From contig WLRE01000053.1 of NCBI GenBank assembly GCA_009698045.1, positions 1-8,941 on the forward strand: a stretch of DNA of 8,941 nucleotides, written 5' to 3'. The first letter of the stretch is position 1. Each line of letters opens with the position of its first letter. The notes beneath the pieces are model-generated. The model worked only from the letters and a program-made list of their open reading frames with translations. It did no database searches and was not told where the DNA came from. The stretch comes from Actinomycetota bacterium (lineage in GTDB: Bacteria > Actinomycetota > Actinomycetes > Nanopelagicales > Nanopelagicaceae). Positions 5,694 to 8,941 of this stretch are shown one piece after another. The position numbers and the translations under genes were made by a program.

Positions 5694-7330
5694 TCGATGC
5701 TGCGCTTATTGCTGAAGTAGAGAAATGGATTGCGGTCGATCCTGATCCCACTACTGCGGCGACTCTGCGCACATGGCTCGAAAATAAGAACGAAATTGAA
5801 CTCCGAAAATCTTTCAATGGTTTTCTGCAATTCGGAACGGCAGGGATGCGTGGGCCGGTTGGTCCTGGTCCTTCATGTATGAACCGCGCTGTCGTTGGCC
5901 GTACCGCCGCTGGACTTGCTTCTTATTTGAAGAAGCGTGGACTTCAGAGTGTGATTATCGGACGCGATGCACGGCATGGTTCTGAGGAATTTACGCAAGA
6001 GAGCGCTGAAATATTGAGTGGTGCTGGATTAACCGTATTTATTCTGCCTCGCCCATTACCTACCCCGGTCCTTGCCTATGCGATGAACAAATTAGATATT
6101 GATTGCGGAATCATGGTGACGGCTAGCCATAATCCTCGCGAAGACAATGGTTACAAGGTTTATCTTGGCGGTACTGTCGATGGCGTTTTATACCGAGGAT
6201 CTCAAATTATTTCACCTGCAGATAGCGAGATTTCTGCTGAGATTGCCTCAATTCACAGTGGGCAGCCTCGCGGTACTTCTTGGACCGTTTTAGATGATGT
6301 GGTCGTTAATGATTACGCTAACAGCGTTGCAGCCCTTATCACCAAGGCTGAAGATGTAAAAGTTGTTTACTCCGCCATGCATGGCGTCGGTACTGAAATG
6401 ATTCAGTGGACATTTCACAAAGCTGGATTCACCCAACCAATCCTGGTCGATGCGCAGTCAAAACCAGATCCAGATTTTCCTACAGTTAAATTCCCTAATC
6501 CAGAAGAAGCAGGCGCAATAGATCTTTCACTCGAAGTCGCACGCGCGCACGGCGCAGATATTGTCATTGCAAATGATCCGGATGCCGATCGTTGCGCTAT
6601 TGCGACGCTCGATCCGGTAGCCGGATGGCGAATGCTTCGCGGGGATGAAGTCGGTGCAATCTTGGGTTATTACATTGCAACCCGCCTACCGGAGCGAACC
6701 ACCGGAAAATCCTTCGCAAACTCTATTGTCTCCGCCAGCCTTCTTGCCAAGATATCTTCCCACTTCAACATTGAGTTTCATGAAGTCCTCACCGGCTTTA
6801 AGTGGCTGGCAAAGATTAGGAATTTAACTTTTGGATATGAGGAAGCCCTTGGTTATTGCGTAGATCCCATAAATGTAAATGACAAGGATGGAATCTCTGC
6901 CGCACTGTTGTTGGCAAAGATTGCGGGCGAGTTAAAATCTGAAAATATCTCCATTATTGAATATCTTGATGAAATTTGGAATCTCTTTGGTTTTCACCGT
7001 ACGGAACAGATTTCTATTCGAGTCAATGATTTGGACCATGTAGAACAGGTTCTCCGAGGGCTCCGGTTAAATCCTCCTGAATCTATCGCGGGCTATGAAG
7101 TCAGAAGTTTTGAAGACCTCCTTTCGCCGACCGATGGTCTACCTGCAACTAATGCCCTTCGGCTATTTCTTGCAGATGGAACTCGAATTATTGTTCGTCC
7201 AAGCGGAACTGAGGCGAAGCTGAAGTGCTACATTGAAGTCGTGCGCCCAACAGGAAGTAAGAGCGATAAGGCCAGCGCGGAAGAGGCGATTAACTCTTTA
7301 CGTACTGAACTTCTCGCTATCTTGGCATGA
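5690..7330 (+). CDS. Alpha-D-phosphohexomutase-superfamily enzyme, PGM2/PmmB type; probable phosphopentomutase
   Basis: This 546-residue enzyme moves a phosphate between C1 and the terminal carbon of a sugar. All four superfamily domains are marked: an opening LQFGTAGMRGPVGPG (46-60), the phosphoserine loop VTASHNPREDNGYK (143-156, Ser146), the metal loop NDPDADRCA (295-303, Asp296, Asp298, Asp300), the sugar-binding loop FGYEEALGY (381-389) and the phosphate loop VRPSGTEAKLK (502-512). Such proteins are usually annotated phosphomannomutase or phosphoglucomutase. The GYEEALGY loop followed by NDKDGISAA (397-405) recalls the PGM2 branch, whose human member is mainly a phosphopentomutase. Its ATGA overlaps with nucleoside phosphorylase upstream and deoxyribose-phosphate aldolase downstream place it exactly where a phosphopentomutase is needed, and no DeoB is in view. 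The superfamily is certain; the pentose substrate is inference, and dual hexose/pentose activity is possible. Confidence 0.93.
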   Translation: MIDAALIAEVEKWIAVDPDPTTAATLRTWLENKNEIELRKSFNGFLQFGTAGMRGPVGPGPSCMNRAVVGRTAAGLASYLKKRGLQSVIIGRDARHGSEEFTQESAEILSGAGLTVFILPRPLPTPVLAYAMNKLDIDCGIMVTASHNPREDNGYKVYLGGTVDGVLYRGSQIISPADSEISAEIASIHSGQPRGTSWTVLDDVVVNDYANSVAALITKAEDVKVVYSAMHGVGTEMIQWTFHKAGFTQPILVDAQSKPDPDFPTVKFPNPEEAGAIDLSLEVARAHGADIVIANDPDADRCAIATLDPVAGWRMLRGDEVGAILGYYIATRLPERTTGKSFANSIVSASLLAKISSHFNIEFHEVLTGFKWLAKIRNLTFGYEEALGYCVDPINVNDKDGISAALLLAKIAGELKSENISIIEYLDEIWNLFGFHRTEQISIRVNDLDHVEQVLRGLRLNPPESIAGYEVRSFEDLLSPTDGLPATNALRLFLADGTRIIVRPSGTEAKLKCYIEVVRPTGSKSDKASAEEAINSLRTELLAILA

Positions 7331-8274
7331 GCGCAAAACTTCTCGCCGATGAGAGCGAATCCTCTCTTAAGAAATTTCTAGCAACACTTCCTCCAGTAGA
7401 CCAAGTCGGTGCACATGCCCGCGCCGATATGTTGGCGACTCGAAGTATCAAAACCAGCAGTAAGAATTGGGCGATCGATACCGCAATTAGCATGATTGAC
7501 CTCACCACTCTTGAAGGCGCAGATACTCCCGGAAAAGTTCAAGCGCTCTGCGCGAAAGCAGTTCGTCCAGATCCTATGGACCCCACCGTTCCGCATGTCG
7601 GCGCAGTCTGCGTCTATAACGATATGGTCGGCATTGCTCGTACCCAGTTAGATTCAATTGGCGGCAGTGAGATTCCAGTTGCAGCAGTTTCCACAGCATT
7701 TCCTTCCGGCCGAGCAAGTTTTGCTGTTAAAGCACAAGACACTAAGGATGCGCTCGATGCCGGAGCGAGTGAGATTGATATGGTCATCGACCGCGGAGCA
7801 TTTCTCGCAGGCCGTCTCGGCGATGTCTATGAAGAGATAAAGAAAATTAAGGAGATCTGCGGAAAGCGCGCTCATCTCAAAGTTATCTTTGAGACCGGAG
7901 AGCTAGTCACGCTTGATAACGTTCGCAAGGCGTCGTATTTAGCGATGCTAGCCGGCGCGGATTTCATTAAGACCAGCACTGGCAAGGTTGCTCCCGCTGC
8001 CACTCCCCCGGTCGTATTAGTAATGCTAGAAGCCGTGCGCGACTATTACGCCCTTACTGGCACTCAAATTGGCGTTAAACCTGCAGGTGGAATTCGCACA
8101 ACTAAAGATGCAATCAAACAACTCGTTCTCGTCAACGAGACCGCTGGACCAGAATGGCTCAATCCGCAGATGTTCCGTATTGGCGCAAGCGCTTTACTCA
8201 ATGATTTATTGCTTCAACGTATGAAGATGCGAGATGGTCACTATGCAGGTTCTAGTTATGTCACTCTGGATTAG
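7327..8274 (+). CDS. deoC: Deoxyribose-phosphate aldolase
   Basis: This class I aldolase splits 2-deoxyribose-5-phosphate into glyceraldehyde-3-phosphate and acetaldehyde. The 315-residue protein has MIDLTTLEGADT (56-67), HVGAVCVYND (90-99), EIDMVID (149-155, with Asp151 at the E. coli Asp102 position), the Schiff-base segment GADFIKTSTGK (210-220, Lys215), VKPAGGIRT (250-258, second active-site lysine Lys251) and FRIGASALLNDLL (283-295). It is longer than E. coli DeoC (259 residues) and resembles the human DERA-type long form, with about 45 residues before the barrel and a C-terminal tail containing tyrosines (HYAGSSYVTLD). The ATG at 7327 overlaps the mutase TGA as ATGA. The extra N-terminal segment could in principle be trimmed by a later start, but the first good start is coupled to the upstream gene. 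The identification is secure. Confidence 0.96.
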   Translation: MSAKLLADESESSLKKFLATLPPVDQVGAHARADMLATRSIKTSSKNWAIDTAISMIDLTTLEGADTPGKVQALCAKAVRPDPMDPTVPHVGAVCVYNDMVGIARTQLDSIGGSEIPVAAVSTAFPSGRASFAVKAQDTKDALDAGASEIDMVIDRGAFLAGRLGDVYEEIKKIKEICGKRAHLKVIFETGELVTLDNVRKASYLAMLAGADFIKTSTGKVAPAATPPVVLVMLEAVRDYYALTGTQIGVKPAGGIRTTKDAIKQLVLVNETAGPEWLNPQMFRIGASALLNDLLLQRMKMRDGHYAGSSYVTLD

Positions 8275-8278
8275 GAAG
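8273..8278 (+). promoter_or_regulatory. Ribosome binding site of the aldehyde dehydrogenase gene
   Basis: AGGAAG begins inside the deoC stop codon and ends eight bases before the ATG at 8287. It is the clearest ribosome binding site among the plus-strand genes and supports that start. Unlike the two previous genes, this one does not rely on a stop/start overlap for translation. Confidence 0.55.
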
Positions 8279-8286
8279 TAGAGAAT

Positions 8287-8941
8287 ATGAACTCATTCGA
8301 ATATGCACCCGCACTCGAGTCGACTGCCATCGTCGATATCAAATCTGAGTACAAGCTCTATATCGGCGGAAAGTTCGTTCCGGCCAAGTCCGGCAAGGTC
8401 TTTGCCACCATTAACCCAGCTGATGAGACGATGCTGGCTCGCGTTGCCTACGCTGATCTAGTTGATGTAAACGCGGCGGTTGCAGCAGCTCGTAACGCCT
8501 ATACAAAGACATGGTCAAAACTTTCTGGCGCAGAGCGCGGTAAGTATCTCTTTCGCATCGCTCGTATTTTGCAGGAGCGCGCTCGTGAATTCGCAGTTCT
8601 CGAGACACTAGATAACGGCAAGCCCATCCGAGAGACTCGCGATACCGATATTCCATTAGCTGCTGCGCATTTCTTCTATCACGCAGGTTGGGCAGATAAG
8701 TTGGAATACGCCGGCGCAGGTTCAAAACCAAAAGCACATGGCGTTGCAGCACAGATTATTCCCTGGAACTTTCCACTCCTTATGCTCTCTTGGAAAGTCG
8801 CCCCTGCACTCGCTGCAGGTAACACCGTAGTTCTCAAACCTGCCGAGACGACTCCGCTCACAGCACTGCTCTTTGCTGAAGTCTGTGAACAAGCAGGATT
8901 ACCTGCAGGTGTTGTAAACATTATTACCGGCGATGGCGCTA
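8287..8941 (+). CDS. Aldehyde dehydrogenase, N-terminal part (cut by right window edge)
   Basis: The frame is open from ATG 8287 to the end of the window, giving 218 residues of an NAD(P)-dependent aldehyde dehydrogenase. Visible family features are YKLYIGGKFVPAKSGKVFATINPA (about 22-45), LETLDNGKPIRET (105-117), the PWNFP motif with the oxyanion-stabilising Asn161 (159-163), the cofactor segment WKVAPALAAGNTVVLKPAE (169-187, with Lys184 as the expected cofactor-binding lysine) and NIITGDG at the edge. The catalytic glutamate and cysteine would lie beyond the window. The start is supported by AGGAAG eight bases upstream, and the gap to deoC is only 12 bases. Placement after deoC suggests it oxidises the acetaldehyde released by the aldolase, probably to acetate, since this subfamily does not resemble CoA-acylating enzymes. 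Substrate is inferred from context only. Confidence 0.93.
   Translation, partial: MNSFEYAPALESTAIVDIKSEYKLYIGGKFVPAKSGKVFATINPADETMLARVAYADLVDVNAAVAAARNAYTKTWSKLSGAERGKYLFRIARILQERAREFAVLETLDNGKPIRETRDTDIPLAAAHFFYHAGWADKLEYAGAGSKPKAHGVAAQIIPWNFPLLMLSWKVAPALAAGNTVVLKPAETTPLTALLFAEVCEQAGLPAGVVNIITGDGA

Noticed and set aside
8411..8921. Minus-strand frames opposite the aldehyde dehydrogenase
   Set aside because: The plus strand encodes unmistakable aldehyde dehydrogenase motifs throughout; the antisense frames have no supporting signals.
1..8941. Mobile element, phage, CRISPR, tRNA/rRNA or riboswitch content
   Set aside because: No direct or inverted repeat pairs, transposase-like proteins, spaced repeats or RNA-like stretches were seen; almost every base is in a conserved metabolic gene.

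Overview
The window looks like a stretch of chromosome from a moderate-GC actinobacterium. By eye the base composition is roughly half GC, well below Streptomyces or Mycobacterium. The strongest clue is gene order: a divergent biotin ligase, then acyl-CoA carboxylase beta subunit, the small epsilon subunit, Maf and the biotinylated alpha subunit. From memory, this matches the Mycobacterium tuberculosis birA-accD5-accE5-maf-(sseA-Rv3284)-accA3 locus without the two intervening genes. The epsilon subunit is an actinobacterial speciality. Two genes without a visible Shine-Dalgarno sequence have a TANNNT hexamer exactly six bases before ATG, as in actinobacterial leaderless genes. A streamlined freshwater or marine lineage (Nanopelagicales/acI-like) would fit, but that placement is inference.

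Layout. Positions 1-260 (minus strand) hold the N-terminal part of a biotin-protein ligase, cut by the window edge. All other genes are on the plus strand and almost gapless. Block 1 (303-4388) is the acyl-CoA carboxylase operon: beta subunit, epsilon subunit, Maf and alpha subunit, joined by ATGA, TAATG and GTGA stop/start overlaps. A small gamma-glutamylcyclotransferase-like gene follows (4405-4851). Block 2 (4875-8274) is a nucleoside catabolic set: purine-nucleoside phosphorylase, an alpha-D-phosphohexomutase-superfamily enzyme of the PGM2/PmmB type and deoxyribose-phosphate aldolase, the last two joined to their upstream gene by ATGA overlaps. Twelve bases later an aldehyde dehydrogenase begins (8287) and runs off the right edge.

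How the genes work together. Biotin ligase would attach biotin to Lys536 of the alpha subunit. The alpha, beta and epsilon subunits would then carboxylate acetyl-CoA and/or propionyl-CoA. Block 2 would release (deoxy)ribose-1-phosphate from purine nucleosides, isomerise it to the 5-phosphate and split deoxyribose-5-phosphate into glyceraldehyde-3-phosphate and acetaldehyde. The aldehyde dehydrogenase is a natural candidate to oxidise the acetaldehyde. No pyrimidine-nucleoside phosphorylase, deaminase, DeoB-type phosphopentomutase, transporter or regulator is visible.

I see no RNA genes, mobile elements, CRISPR arrays, riboswitches or convincing terminators, and no gene-free stretch over 300 bases. 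The region is mainly conserved metabolism. The points worth a second look are the phosphomutase's substrate, the carboxylase specificity residue, the leaderless-type promoters and the joining of the two metabolic modules. I found no undescribed system.
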